From UBA1563 sp041667115 (lineage in GTDB: Bacteria; Bacteroidota; Ignavibacteria; Ignavibacteriales; Ignavibacteriaceae): a stretch of 64,000 bases of DNA. The DNA lies in contig JBAYFO010000015.1 of assembly GCA_041667115.1 (NCBI GenBank), forward strand, positions 1 through 64,000. The letters run 5' to 3'. The notes beneath the pieces are model-generated. The model was not told the origin of the DNA. It did not search any database and saw nothing but the letters and a program-made list of their open reading frames with translations. The translations under genes and the position numbers were made by a program. Of this stretch, positions 36,663 through 43,795 are shown piece after piece (within the stretch, counting starts at the first letter, position 1; the number at the start of each line of letters is the position of its first letter).

Positions 36663-37384
36663 AAGAGTATTAATCTGGATGACGATTTCTCATCAAATGG
36701 TTCTCCACTATAACTTCCAAATATCATTTCAACCGACAAATTATTTCTATCCAATGCAGTTAGTAAATCAGTTTTAGAATAAAGCCGAACCGACTCACGA
36801 AAATTATTCTTCTTTCCATTTTTGAGAAGCACAATTTCTTTTACTACGTTCTTTCCCGTTATCTTTCTTGATTGTTCAATAGTCATTCCATCAATCACAT
36901 CGCTTGAAAAAGGAATTAAATTCTTTTTTACATATTCAGCATTCAAAAAATCAAAAATAAAAACGCCGTCTCTAGAAAGAAGTTTTTCGATATTAGTAAA
37001 AATTGCAAAATTATCTGCATCATCATCGAAATAACCGAAACTTGTAAATACATTTAGGATTAAGTCGAATGTTTCAGGAAAAGGAACATTGCGAATATCT
37101 GCTTTAATGAACGTTGCATGCAAACCATTTTTTTTTGCATCCTCCTCCGCTACCGAAAGAAGTTTTGCGCTCTGATCAACCCCGGTAACATCAAAACCCA
37201 AACTCGCCAATACTAATGCGTGTCTACCGGCTCCGCAGCCTAGGTCTAAAACTTTTGCCCCACTTGCGAGAGCAACTTTTTTGAGAAGAAAAGAAATTAA
37301 AGTTTCCGCTTCTTCATCATTTCTATGTTTGTAAACAGTTAGATATTCTTCAGACTCAAACCACTCTTCAAACCATAACTTCAT
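36644..37384 (-). CDS. SAM-dependent methyltransferase (class I)
   Basis: The 246 residues contain AdoMet motif I VLDLGCGAGRHALVLASLG, motif II-like FIKADIRNVPFPETFDLILNVFTSFGYFDDD, and the FIFDFLNAEYVKKNL strand. The N-terminal WFEEWFESEEYLTVYKHRNDEEA is common in bacterial small-molecule methyltransferases of unknown target. It abuts recR with a 1-bp overlap and overlaps the lipoprotein downstream by 19 bp. Target unknown. Confidence 0.85.
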   Translation of the reverse strand: MKLWFEEWFESEEYLTVYKHRNDEEAETLISFLLKKVALASGAKVLDLGCGAGRHALVLASLGFDVTGVDQSAKLLSVAEEDAKKNGLHATFIKADIRNVPFPETFDLILNVFTSFGYFDDDADNFAIFTNIEKLLSRDGVFIFDFLNAEYVKKNLIPFSSDVIDGMTIEQSRKITGKNVVKEIVLLKNGKKNNFRESVRLYSKTDLLTALDRNNLSVEMIFGSYSGEPFDEKSSSRLILLCKKKK

Positions 37385-37980
37385 TAAAGGAGACCTCTAT
37401 TGGAAACAGCCCGAGCGATAGTAGCTTCATCGGCAAACTCTAAGTCGCCTCCAATCGGTAAACCGCGCGCAATTCTAGTCACTTTAATATTTAGCGGTTG
37501 AAGTAGTTTCCCAAGATAAAGTGAGGTGGCATCACCTTCTGTATCGGGATTTAAAGCTAAAATAATTTCAGTCACGTCCTGAGTTTTAAGTCTCTTCAGA
37601 AGTTCATTAATTTTAAGCGACTCAGGCCCAATTCCACTCAACGGTGACAGCACTCCGGAAAGGACATGATAAACACCGTTAAATTCGTTCGTTCGTTCTA
37701 TAGCGATGATATCGCTTGGTTCTTCGACTATACAAATAACTGAATTGTCTCTTTTCGGGCTTGAACAAATCTCGCAAACATCAAATTCAGTTATATTAAA
37801 ACAGATCGAACAAAATTTTAATTTATGTTTCAGGTTATAAATCGCTTCAATAAATTGTTCAACTTCTCCAATTGGCTTTTTCAAAAGATAAAGAGACAAT
37901 CTCTGAGCGGTTTTCTTCCCGATCCCCGGAAATTTGCTGAATTCCTCGATAGCAATCTGTAATGGCTCGGAAATATTCAC
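37384..37980 (-). CDS. recR: Recombination mediator protein RecR
   Basis: RecR works with RecO and RecF to load RecA on gapped DNA. The 198-residue length is standard. The helix-hairpin-helix FPGIGKKTAQRLSLYLL is followed by the C4 zinc finger (Cys57, 60, 69, 72) and a Toprim domain (VICIVEEPSDIIAIERT; EIILALNPDTEGDATSLYL). The C-terminal ARGLPIGGDLEFADEATIARAVSNR is diagnostic. It starts directly after the ybaB stop (0 bp gap), the usual ybaB-recR arrangement. dnaX is not beside them here. Confidence 0.97.
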   Translation of the reverse strand: MNISEPLQIAIEEFSKFPGIGKKTAQRLSLYLLKKPIGEVEQFIEAIYNLKHKLKFCSICFNITEFDVCEICSSPKRDNSVICIVEEPSDIIAIERTNEFNGVYHVLSGVLSPLSGIGPESLKINELLKRLKTQDVTEIILALNPDTEGDATSLYLGKLLQPLNIKVTRIARGLPIGGDLEFADEATIARAVSNRGLL

Positions 37981-38307
37981 CTAAAACCCCGGGATGTTTA
38001 AACCTGGAGGGATCATACCTTTTGTCAGTTTTCCCATTTCGTCTTCAGACATTTTCTCTGCGGCTTCCAAAGCTTTGTTTACAGCAGCAACGACCAAGTC
38101 TTCTAAAAACTCTTTCTCGTCAGGATTAATAACCTGTTTGTCAATCTCAATCGAGACAATTTTCTTACTTCCGCTTGCAACCGCTTTAATTATTCCACCG
38201 CCGGCTTCAGCGGTAACGGTCTTGTTGGCTAACCCAGCCTGGGTCTTTTGCATTTCTTCCTGTAATTTTTGAACCTGGCGAAGCATATCCTGCATTCCAC
38301 CTTTCAT
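37981..38307 (-). CDS. ybaB: YbaB/EbfC family nucleoid-associated protein
   Basis: The 108-residue DNA-binding protein forms dimers on the nucleoid. Typical features are KGGMQDMLRQVQKLQEEMQKTQ (N-terminal helix), VTAEAGGGIIKAVASG, and the C-terminal GMIPPGLNIPGF. GGAGG precedes the ATG by 6 bases. It heads the ybaB-recR-methyltransferase-lipoproteins-ftsX unit, with a good -7 box at 38351-38358. Confidence 0.95.
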   Translation of the reverse strand: MKGGMQDMLRQVQKLQEEMQKTQAGLANKTVTAEAGGGIIKAVASGSKKIVSIEIDKQVINPDEKEFLEDLVVAAVNKALEAAEKMSEDEMGKLTKGMIPPGLNIPGF

Positions 38308-38350
38308 TGAACCTCCGAACTATTTTTAAGCATTTGTATTAATTTTCGTG

Positions 38351-38358
38351 CAAATATA
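38351..38358 (-). promoter_or_regulatory. Candidate promoter for ybaB-recR unit (-7 box TATATTTG)
   Basis: This exact TAnnTTTG match on the minus strand lies 43 bp from the ybaB start, in the 177-bp divergent gap 38308-38484. The -33 element is not clear. The rest of the gap is AT-rich with no other feature I can support. Confidence 0.5.
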
Positions 38359-38484
38359 AAACAATCAATCGACTTTTTATACTTTGATTTTATTATTTTT
38401 TTATAATTTTTTCCTAAACATCATTTATATTGTACTATCAAAATTTCAAACAATAAAGGAAGAAACAAAATCGTTACAGAATTA

Positions 38485-39093
38485 GTGTTTGATGATTTTT
38501 TTGTTATCAACGAAAAGACCAGGAAAAAGATAAAAGGCTACGGAGAACTTTCCGCCAAGACAAATGCTTTTTTTCATGACTATATAAAGGGATATAATAT
38601 CCCCACGGCGTTTGAGCATGTTCTTGAGAATGGTTCTTTAAAATTTTCACCTACTGTTGAGTTTCCGGTATATATAAAAATTCTCAATACAAGCAGTACT
38701 GATTTGTCTAGAATATTTGCTCTGGAAAAAAACGCACCGCTTCAAGTTCCACTGTTTGAAAATTATTTAACCGCGGATTCAAATTATCAATTAAACGAGC
38801 ATCATATTATTTCTTTTAATATTCTTCCTTTAGCAGATTTTAAAATGATGGGAAGAATAGCTACTAAGGTTAACGTCATCCTTAAATCTTTTTTTGAGAG
38901 AAGAAATCTTCTCCTAAGTGAAATGCGGTGTACTTTCGGAAAGAGTGGAGAAAAAGTTGTTTTGATGGGTCAATTCTGTCCACACCTGATAAAACTTCAT
39001 CTCAAAGATGCGCCGGAAAAAGAGTTTGAGATTACAACTCCTTCATCAATTAAAAAATATTTAGAACTTTTTCAAGAAAGCGTTCAACATTAA
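38485..39093 (+). CDS. Degenerate SAICAR synthetase-like (PurC-fold) protein
   Basis: The ~202 residues align along most of PurC. FDDFFVINEKTRKKIKGYGELSAKTNAFF corresponds to the DATAFNG...GKG...N region, NIPTAF to GIPT, NEHHI to the NE-x-HI motif, and KVNVILKSFFERRNLLLSEMRCTFG to the conserved helix-strand. Residues needed for catalysis are altered: the R-N-(x)AAGS loop reads LNTSSTD, the acidic VDFKLEFG reads SEMRCTFG, and DE(F/I)SPD reads GQFCPH. The N-terminal glycine-rich YRGKAK-type strand is also absent, and the frame opens at GTG 38485 (or an unusual ATC near 38470 after AAGGAAG). It is probably non-catalytic. It overlaps nothing and ends right before psd. Confidence 0.7.
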   Translation: MFDDFFVINEKTRKKIKGYGELSAKTNAFFHDYIKGYNIPTAFEHVLENGSLKFSPTVEFPVYIKILNTSSTDLSRIFALEKNAPLQVPLFENYLTADSNYQLNEHHIISFNILPLADFKMMGRIATKVNVILKSFFERRNLLLSEMRCTFGKSGEKVVLMGQFCPHLIKLHLKDAPEKEFEITTPSSIKKYLELFQESVQH

Positions 39094-39753
39094 ATGTTTA
39101 CAAAATATGGATATTCAACCATAAGTTTGGTTTTAATTATTTGCCTTATACTTGCTGCGACAAGTTTTTTCATTAATTCGATCCCGGTCAGAATTATCCT
39201 GTCGGTACTGATTATTTTTTTACTGGTATTTACTCTTAATTTTTTTCGCGATCCTGATCGGACAACTCCAACCGGGGAAAATATTGTAATCTCACCGGCA
39301 GACGGGACAGTCCTTTTTGTTAAAAATGTTACAGAAGAAAAATTCATCAAAGGGAAAGCCAAACAAATTTCTATCTTCATGTCTCCCCTCAACGTTCATG
39401 TTAACCGTATTCCGATTACCGGGAAAGTTGAATATTTACAGTATCACAAAGGAGCATATCTAGTTGCTTATGATGACAAAGCTTCTGAAAAAAACGAACG
39501 AAATGAAATAGGCATTACCGGGAACATCGGAAAGGTGTTATTTACACAAATCGCTGGGTTCGTCGCTAGAAGAATTGTCTCGGAACTTACCTTGGGGGAC
39601 AGCGTTGTTGCCGGAAAGAGATTTGGAATGATTAAATTTGGCAGTCGAGTTGACGTTATTGTGCCGGAAACTTTTTCAACTTCATTGAAAAAAGGAGATA
39701 AAGTCTTCGCCGGAGAAACTATTTTATTTGAATCATCACTAGGTTTGAAATGA
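39094..39753 (+). CDS. psd: Phosphatidylserine decarboxylase
   Basis: This membrane enzyme converts phosphatidylserine to phosphatidylethanolamine using a pyruvoyl group made by self-cleavage. The 219-residue form is the short PSD type. It has N-terminal membrane segments (~8-48), FFRDPDRTTP, ISPADGTV, FMSPLNVHVNR, and the cleavage site KFGS-RVDV with Ser184 becoming the pyruvoyl group. Start ATG directly follows the stop of the PurC-like gene. pssA, the preceding pathway step, overlaps by 4 bp downstream. Confidence 0.95.
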   Translation: MFTKYGYSTISLVLIICLILAATSFFINSIPVRIILSVLIIFLLVFTLNFFRDPDRTTPTGENIVISPADGTVLFVKNVTEEKFIKGKAKQISIFMSPLNVHVNRIPITGKVEYLQYHKGAYLVAYDDKASEKNERNEIGITGNIGKVLFTQIAGFVARRIVSELTLGDSVVAGKRFGMIKFGSRVDVIVPETFSTSLKKGDKVFAGETILFESSLGLK

Positions 39754-40466
39754 CATTACAAAGCATGAAGCCGACAAAACGAATTTTTCCAAATTCGTTT
39801 ACATCGTTAAATATATTTTTTGGATTTTTATCAATATTAGAAACTGCCCAGCAGAATTATGATTTAGCTGCATGGTTGATCGGTGCTGCAGCAATCTTTG
39901 ATGCACTTGACGGAGTTGCCGCACGCATTACAAAATCCAGCAGCCAGTTTGGAGTTGAACTTGATTCACTTTCCGATGTTGTTAGTTTTGGTGTTGCTCC
40001 CGCCTTTTTAATTTATGAAATCGGATTAAAAAGATTAGACACTATCGGAATTATTATTGCCGGAATCTTTTTGTTATGTGGAGCATTTAGGCTTGCAAGG
40101 TTCAATTCACAGTTGGTTGGATTTAAGAAAGAGTATTTCGTTGGGTTGCCCATACCGACCGCAGCATTAACTGTCGCTGCATACATTTTAGTCTTTGGAA
40201 CAGGCGATTATTTGCCTTCTTCATATAACCTATACACAATTACACTCGTGCTGACGTTGGCAGTTCTGATGGTCAGCCGGTTCAGGTATGAAACGTTACC
40301 CCATTTTACTAAACGAGGGGTAAAAGAAAAACCATTTCATTTCTCCTTTTTTGCACTTAGTTTAGCAGCACTTTTATTAACAGAAGGAAAAGCAATTTTC
40401 TTAATCTTTCTTTTCATAGTTCTCTTTGGTATTTTTAATTCGGTTTACATGAAGTTTAAAAAATGA
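39750..40466 (+). CDS. pssA: CDP-diacylglycerol-serine O-phosphatidyltransferase
   Basis: It makes phosphatidylserine from CDP-diacylglycerol and serine at the membrane. The 238-residue protein has several membrane helices and the CDP-alcohol phosphatidyltransferase motif D-G-x2-A-R-x8-G-x3-D-x3-D, seen as DGVAARITKSSSQFGVELDSLSD. The ATGA overlap with psd couples the two steps of phosphatidylethanolamine synthesis. A second in-frame ATG six codons later (MKPTKRIFPN) is a possible alternative start. Confidence 0.95.
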   Translation: MTLQSMKPTKRIFPNSFTSLNIFFGFLSILETAQQNYDLAAWLIGAAAIFDALDGVAARITKSSSQFGVELDSLSDVVSFGVAPAFLIYEIGLKRLDTIGIIIAGIFLLCGAFRLARFNSQLVGFKKEYFVGLPIPTAALTVAAYILVFGTGDYLPSSYNLYTITLVLTLAVLMVSRFRYETLPHFTKRGVKEKPFHFSFFALSLAALLLTEGKAIFLIFLFIVLFGIFNSVYMKFKK

Positions 40467-40478
40467 GTAAGGCTTACA

Positions 40479-40736
40479 TTGTATAAAGCAAATGTTATAA
40501 TCAAACGAAAAAAATCAATCTTAGATCCGCAAGGGAAAGCTGCCGAACACGGTGCTGTGTTGCTTGGATTTAAAAACATCACAAACGTTAGAATTGACAA
40601 ACAGGTTGAATTCCTTGTGCACGTTGCAGATGAAGCAATGGCTACTCAAGAAGTCTCCGAGTTTTGTACAAAACTCCTGAGTAATCCTACCATGGAAGAT
40701 TTTGAAATTACTTTAGAAAAAATTGATGAAGCTTAA
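40479..40736 (+). CDS. purS: Phosphoribosylformylglycinamidine synthase subunit PurS
   Basis: The 85-residue small subunit of the three-part FGAM synthase (PurS-PurQ-PurL) carries ammonia from PurQ to PurL. Its sequence fits: YKANVIIKRKKSILDPQGKA ... ALLGFKNITNVRIDKQVEF and the C-terminal NPTMEDFEITLE. The start is TTG 40479, after AAGG at 40468-40471; no in-frame ATG is available upstream. purQ starts inside its 3' end. purL is not in the window. Confidence 0.95.
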   Translation: MYKANVIIKRKKSILDPQGKAAEHGAVLLGFKNITNVRIDKQVEFLVHVADEAMATQEVSEFCTKLLSNPTMEDFEITLEKIDEA

Positions 40737-41421
40737 ATTCGGCGTAGTTGTTTTTCCCGGTTCTAATTGCGATCACGATGCTTATCATGTTTTAAAACAT
40801 ATTTTGGATCAAGAAACCGTTTATCTCTGGCACAAAGATACTGACATTCAGAATAGTGATGTGATTATTCTGCCAGGTGGATTTTCTTACGGAGATTACA
40901 TTAGAACAGGTGCCGTTGCTAAACTTTCTCCCATCATGAATTCGGTAATTGAGTTTGCGAATAAAGGCGGAATCGTGTTCGGCATTTGTAATGGCTTTCA
41001 AATTTTAACGGAATCCGGTTTGTTGCCGGGAGCATTGATTAAAAATAAAAATTTACAGTTTATCTGCAAGGATGTTTATATCACTTCGGTAAACGAAGGT
41101 TCGCTCTTAACAAAATCTCTTGAGAAAAAAACATTGCTGACCCCGGTAGCGCATGGCGAGGGAAATTATTTTACAGATGATGAAACATTGAAATCACTCG
41201 AAAAGAACAATCAAATTCTTTTCAAATATTCTTCCGGGACAGGGGAATTTTCTGAGGCGTACAATCCAAACGGTTCTCTGATGAACATCGCCGGCATAAT
41301 GAACAAAGAAGGAAATGTCTTCGGCATGATGCCGCATCCCGAAAGAAGTAGTGATCTTCAACTAGGCAAAACCGATGGTTTGCAAATTTTTAATTCTTTA
41401 ATACAAAATTTTATTAAATAG
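40726..41421 (+). CDS. purQ: Phosphoribosylformylglycinamidine synthase subunit PurQ
   Basis: This glutaminase subunit of FGAM synthase releases ammonia for purine ring assembly. The 231 residues carry VVVFPGSNCDHD, LPGGFSYGDYIRTGA, the nucleophile Cys88 in FGICNGFQIL, and the His-Glu partner in MMPHPERSSD. I use ATG 40726, an 11-bp overlap with purS; a TTG one codon earlier is also in frame. Neighbouring psd/pssA and tat genes suggest a mixed housekeeping operon. Confidence 0.96.
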   Translation: MKLKFGVVVFPGSNCDHDAYHVLKHILDQETVYLWHKDTDIQNSDVIILPGGFSYGDYIRTGAVAKLSPIMNSVIEFANKGGIVFGICNGFQILTESGLLPGALIKNKNLQFICKDVYITSVNEGSLLTKSLEKKTLLTPVAHGEGNYFTDDETLKSLEKNNQILFKYSSGTGEFSEAYNPNGSLMNIAGIMNKEGNVFGMMPHPERSSDLQLGKTDGLQIFNSLIQNFIK

Positions 41422-41432
41422 AAGGATCAATC

Positions 41433-41627
41433 ATGTTTAGCAATATAGGCCTACCTGAAATACTTATTATTATGTTTGTGCTTGTGCTTTTGTTTGGCGC
41501 TAAAAAAATTCCCGAACTTGCACAGGGTATTGGAAAAGGAATGAAAGAATTTAAAAAAGCGATGAAAGACGAAGAAGGCGAAAAGAAAATCTCCGACAAA
41601 AATCAGTCATCAGAAAATAAAGAATAA
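41433..41627 (+). CDS. tatA: Twin-arginine translocase subunit TatA/TatE (copy 1)
   Basis: The 64-residue inner-membrane protein has a single N-terminal helix (LPEILIIMFVLVLLFGAKKIPEL), the FG-x-KK-(I/L)-P-E-(L) hinge and an amphipathic helix (GIGKGMKEFKKAM), followed by a charged tail. TatA oligomers form the pore for folded Tat substrates. It lies 11 bp after purQ. A second copy follows 3 bp later; tatC is not in the window. Confidence 0.95.
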   Translation: MFSNIGLPEILIIMFVLVLLFGAKKIPELAQGIGKGMKEFKKAMKDEEGEKKISDKNQSSENKE

Positions 41628-41630
41628 CTT

Positions 41631-41810
41631 ATGTTTGGCAATATCGGTGCTACGGAAATAATTGTAATTGCAGTAGTTGCTCTTCTTCTCTTCGGACCTA
41701 AAAAACTTCCCGAAATGATGCAAAGCGTTGGAAAAGGAATTAAAGATTTCAAAAAATCTTTGAACGAAGTTGAAGAAGAAATAAAAAATTCAATTGACGA
41801 TAAGAAATAA
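41631..41810 (+). CDS. tatA: Twin-arginine translocase subunit TatA/TatE (copy 2, 59 aa)
   Basis: This 59-codon gene reads MFGNIGATEIIVIAVVALLLF, then GPKKLPEMMQSVGKGIKDFKK and a Glu/Lys-rich tail ending DDKK. It has the same three-part TatA plan as copy 1: short N-terminus, one membrane helix, FGPKKLPE hinge, amphipathic helix. The FGPKK form is the more standard TatA sequence, while copy 1 has FGAKK. The genes are separated by 3 bp, consistent with tandem duplication and cotranscription. Its stop is 40 bp before gatA. Confidence 0.93.
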   Translation: MFGNIGATEIIVIAVVALLLFGPKKLPEMMQSVGKGIKDFKKSLNEVEEEIKNSIDDKK

Positions 41811-41850
41811 TCTGCCCACACTATATCTATAAAACTGCAAGAGGATTTTT

Positions 41851-43284
41851 TTGATTGGTTATAAAAATCAGAGCGAAAAATTACGCCTTATAAGAGAAGG
41901 TAATTTATCTTTAATTGAAAATGTTCAGGACTTCCTTGCAAGAATTGAAACCAGAAAAAACTTAAATGCATTCAATTTCCTTTTTAAGGAGGAAGCCCTG
42001 CAAAAAGCAAAAGAAGTTGAACAGAAAATCACATCAGGCTCGTTCGGAAAGCTAGCAGGGATGGTAATCGCCGTAAAAGATGTTCTGGCTATTAAAGATA
42101 AACCACTTACCTGCTCTTCAAAAATTTTAGAAAATTTTTCTTCTCTTTATACCGCAACGGCTGTCCAAAAATTACTTGACGAAGATGCTATTATCATCGG
42201 GAAAACAAATTGTGATGAGTTTGCGATGGGTTCTTCGAATGAAAATTCAGCATTCGGTCTGGTAAAAAATCCAGTTGATGAAACCCGTGTTACCGGCGGT
42301 TCGAGCGGAGGTTCTGCCGCTGCAGTTGCTGCAAATCTTTGTGATGTTTCATTGGGAACCGATACCGGAGGCTCTATCCGTCAACCGGCGGCATTTTGTG
42401 GTATTTACGGATTAAAACCAACGTACGGACTTGTTTCCCGGTTTGGATTAACTGCATTCGCTTCTTCTTTTGATACGATTGGTCCATTTGCACATTCGAT
42501 TGAAGATATCGCTCTTATTTTGGAAGTCCTTTCGGGACACGATAAAAACGATTCAACTTCAATGAATACGGAAAAGAAATCCTATTCGGAGATACTCAAT
42601 AATCAAAAGCAAAAATTAAAAATCGGAATTCCGAAAGAATACTTTGCGGAAGGATTATCTCTTGAAATTAAAGAACAAATCGAAATTGCAATTCAAAAAT
42701 TAAAGGAATTGGATTTTTCTGTAGAAGAAGTTTCTCTTCCACACACTGAGTATTCAATTGCAACGTATTATATATTAACTACGGCGGAAGCCTCGTCAAA
42801 TCTTGCGCGGTTTGACGGCGCAAGATATGGGTATCGTTCAAAACAAAGTTCTACTCTTGCAAAAATGTATAAAGCTTCCCGTTCCGAAGGATTTGGCAGC
42901 GAAGTAAAACGTAGAATTATGCTGGGGACTTACGTGTTATCTTCAGGGTATTATGATGCTTACTACAAAAAGGCGCAGCAAGTAAGAAGAAAAATTAAAG
43001 AAGATTTTGATAAAGTTTTTACTCAAGTTGATGTTCTCCTAACGCCAACCACTCCAACGACCGCATTTAAGTTTGGTGAAAAAACAACCGATCCAATCGA
43101 AATGTATCTGAGCGATATCTTCACTACTTCGGCAAATCTTGCCGGAATACCGGGAATCAACATTCCCATTGGAAAAGATAAAAACAATTTGCCAATAGGA
43201 TTACAGCTATTAGCAAATCAATTTGAAGAAGAAAAGCTTTTACAGCTTGGATCAATTTTAAAAGAAGAAATTCTTACAAATTAA
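41851..43284 (+). CDS. gatA: Asp-tRNA(Asn)/Glu-tRNA(Gln) amidotransferase subunit A
   Basis: GatA is the glutaminase/amidase of the GatCAB complex that converts Glu-tRNA(Gln) and Asp-tRNA(Asn) to the correct aminoacyl-tRNAs. The 477 residues match the usual length. The Ser-cisSer-Lys triad is visible: Lys in MVIAVKDVL, and the amidase signature TGGSSGGSAAAVAANLCDVSLGTDTGGSIRQPAAFCG. The start is TTG 41851 after GAGG at 41841-41844. Its last 11 bp overlap the convergent purE gene. Confidence 0.97.
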   Translation: MIGYKNQSEKLRLIREGNLSLIENVQDFLARIETRKNLNAFNFLFKEEALQKAKEVEQKITSGSFGKLAGMVIAVKDVLAIKDKPLTCSSKILENFSSLYTATAVQKLLDEDAIIIGKTNCDEFAMGSSNENSAFGLVKNPVDETRVTGGSSGGSAAAVAANLCDVSLGTDTGGSIRQPAAFCGIYGLKPTYGLVSRFGLTAFASSFDTIGPFAHSIEDIALILEVLSGHDKNDSTSMNTEKKSYSEILNNQKQKLKIGIPKEYFAEGLSLEIKEQIEIAIQKLKELDFSVEEVSLPHTEYSIATYYILTTAEASSNLARFDGARYGYRSKQSSTLAKMYKASRSEGFGSEVKRRIMLGTYVLSSGYYDAYYKKAQQVRRKIKEDFDKVFTQVDVLLTPTTPTTAFKFGEKTTDPIEMYLSDIFTTSANLAGIPGINIPIGKDKNNLPIGLQLLANQFEEEKLLQLGSILKEEILTN

Positions 43285-43768
43285 GTTTTTCGTTTTTCTT
43301 TTGCGATTCTTCGCTTAGAGATTTTTTATACGCAATCATTTTCTTCATGAGGTTGCTATCGCTTAACGCGAGCATCTGTATTGCTAGCAATCCTGCATTT
43401 TTCGCTTGATTAATTCCAACCGTAGCGACCGGAACGCCCGCAGGCATTTGTACAATTGAAAGAAGTGAATCCAGTCCATCTAATGATTTGGCTTTTACCG
43501 GAATACCAATTACAGGGAGTGGTGTAAAAGCTGCTGCAACACCCGGTAGATGCGCTGCCCCACCGGCTCCGGCAATAATAATTTTCATCCCCCGTTTGTG
43601 TGCTTCGCTAGCAAAATCTGCTAAGATGTATGGTGAACGATGAGCCGAAATTACTTTTACTTCAAATGGAATTTTAAATTGTCGTAATACATCTACCGCT
43701 TCTTTCATAACAGGCAAATCGGAATCACTTCCCATTATTATTCCGACAATTGGTTTTTGTGCTTTCAT
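43274..43768 (-). CDS. purE: N5-carboxyaminoimidazole ribonucleotide mutase
   Basis: The purine enzyme moves the carboxyl group from N5 to C4 of CAIR. The 164-residue class I PurE carries GIIMGSDSDLPVM, VISAHRSP (catalytic His) and GAGGAAHLPGVAAAFTPLPVIGIPVK, and MPAGVPVATVGI. A purK partner is not visible here. It lies 27 bp after the comEC stop and overlaps gatA tail-to-tail by 11 bp. Confidence 0.97.
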   Translation of the reverse strand: MKAQKPIVGIIMGSDSDLPVMKEAVDVLRQFKIPFEVKVISAHRSPYILADFASEAHKRGMKIIIAGAGGAAHLPGVAAAFTPLPVIGIPVKAKSLDGLDSLLSIVQMPAGVPVATVGINQAKNAGLLAIQMLALSDSNLMKKMIAYKKSLSEESQKKNEKLNL

Positions 43769-43795
43769 ACTTTCCTCATTTCTTTAATTCTTTAT

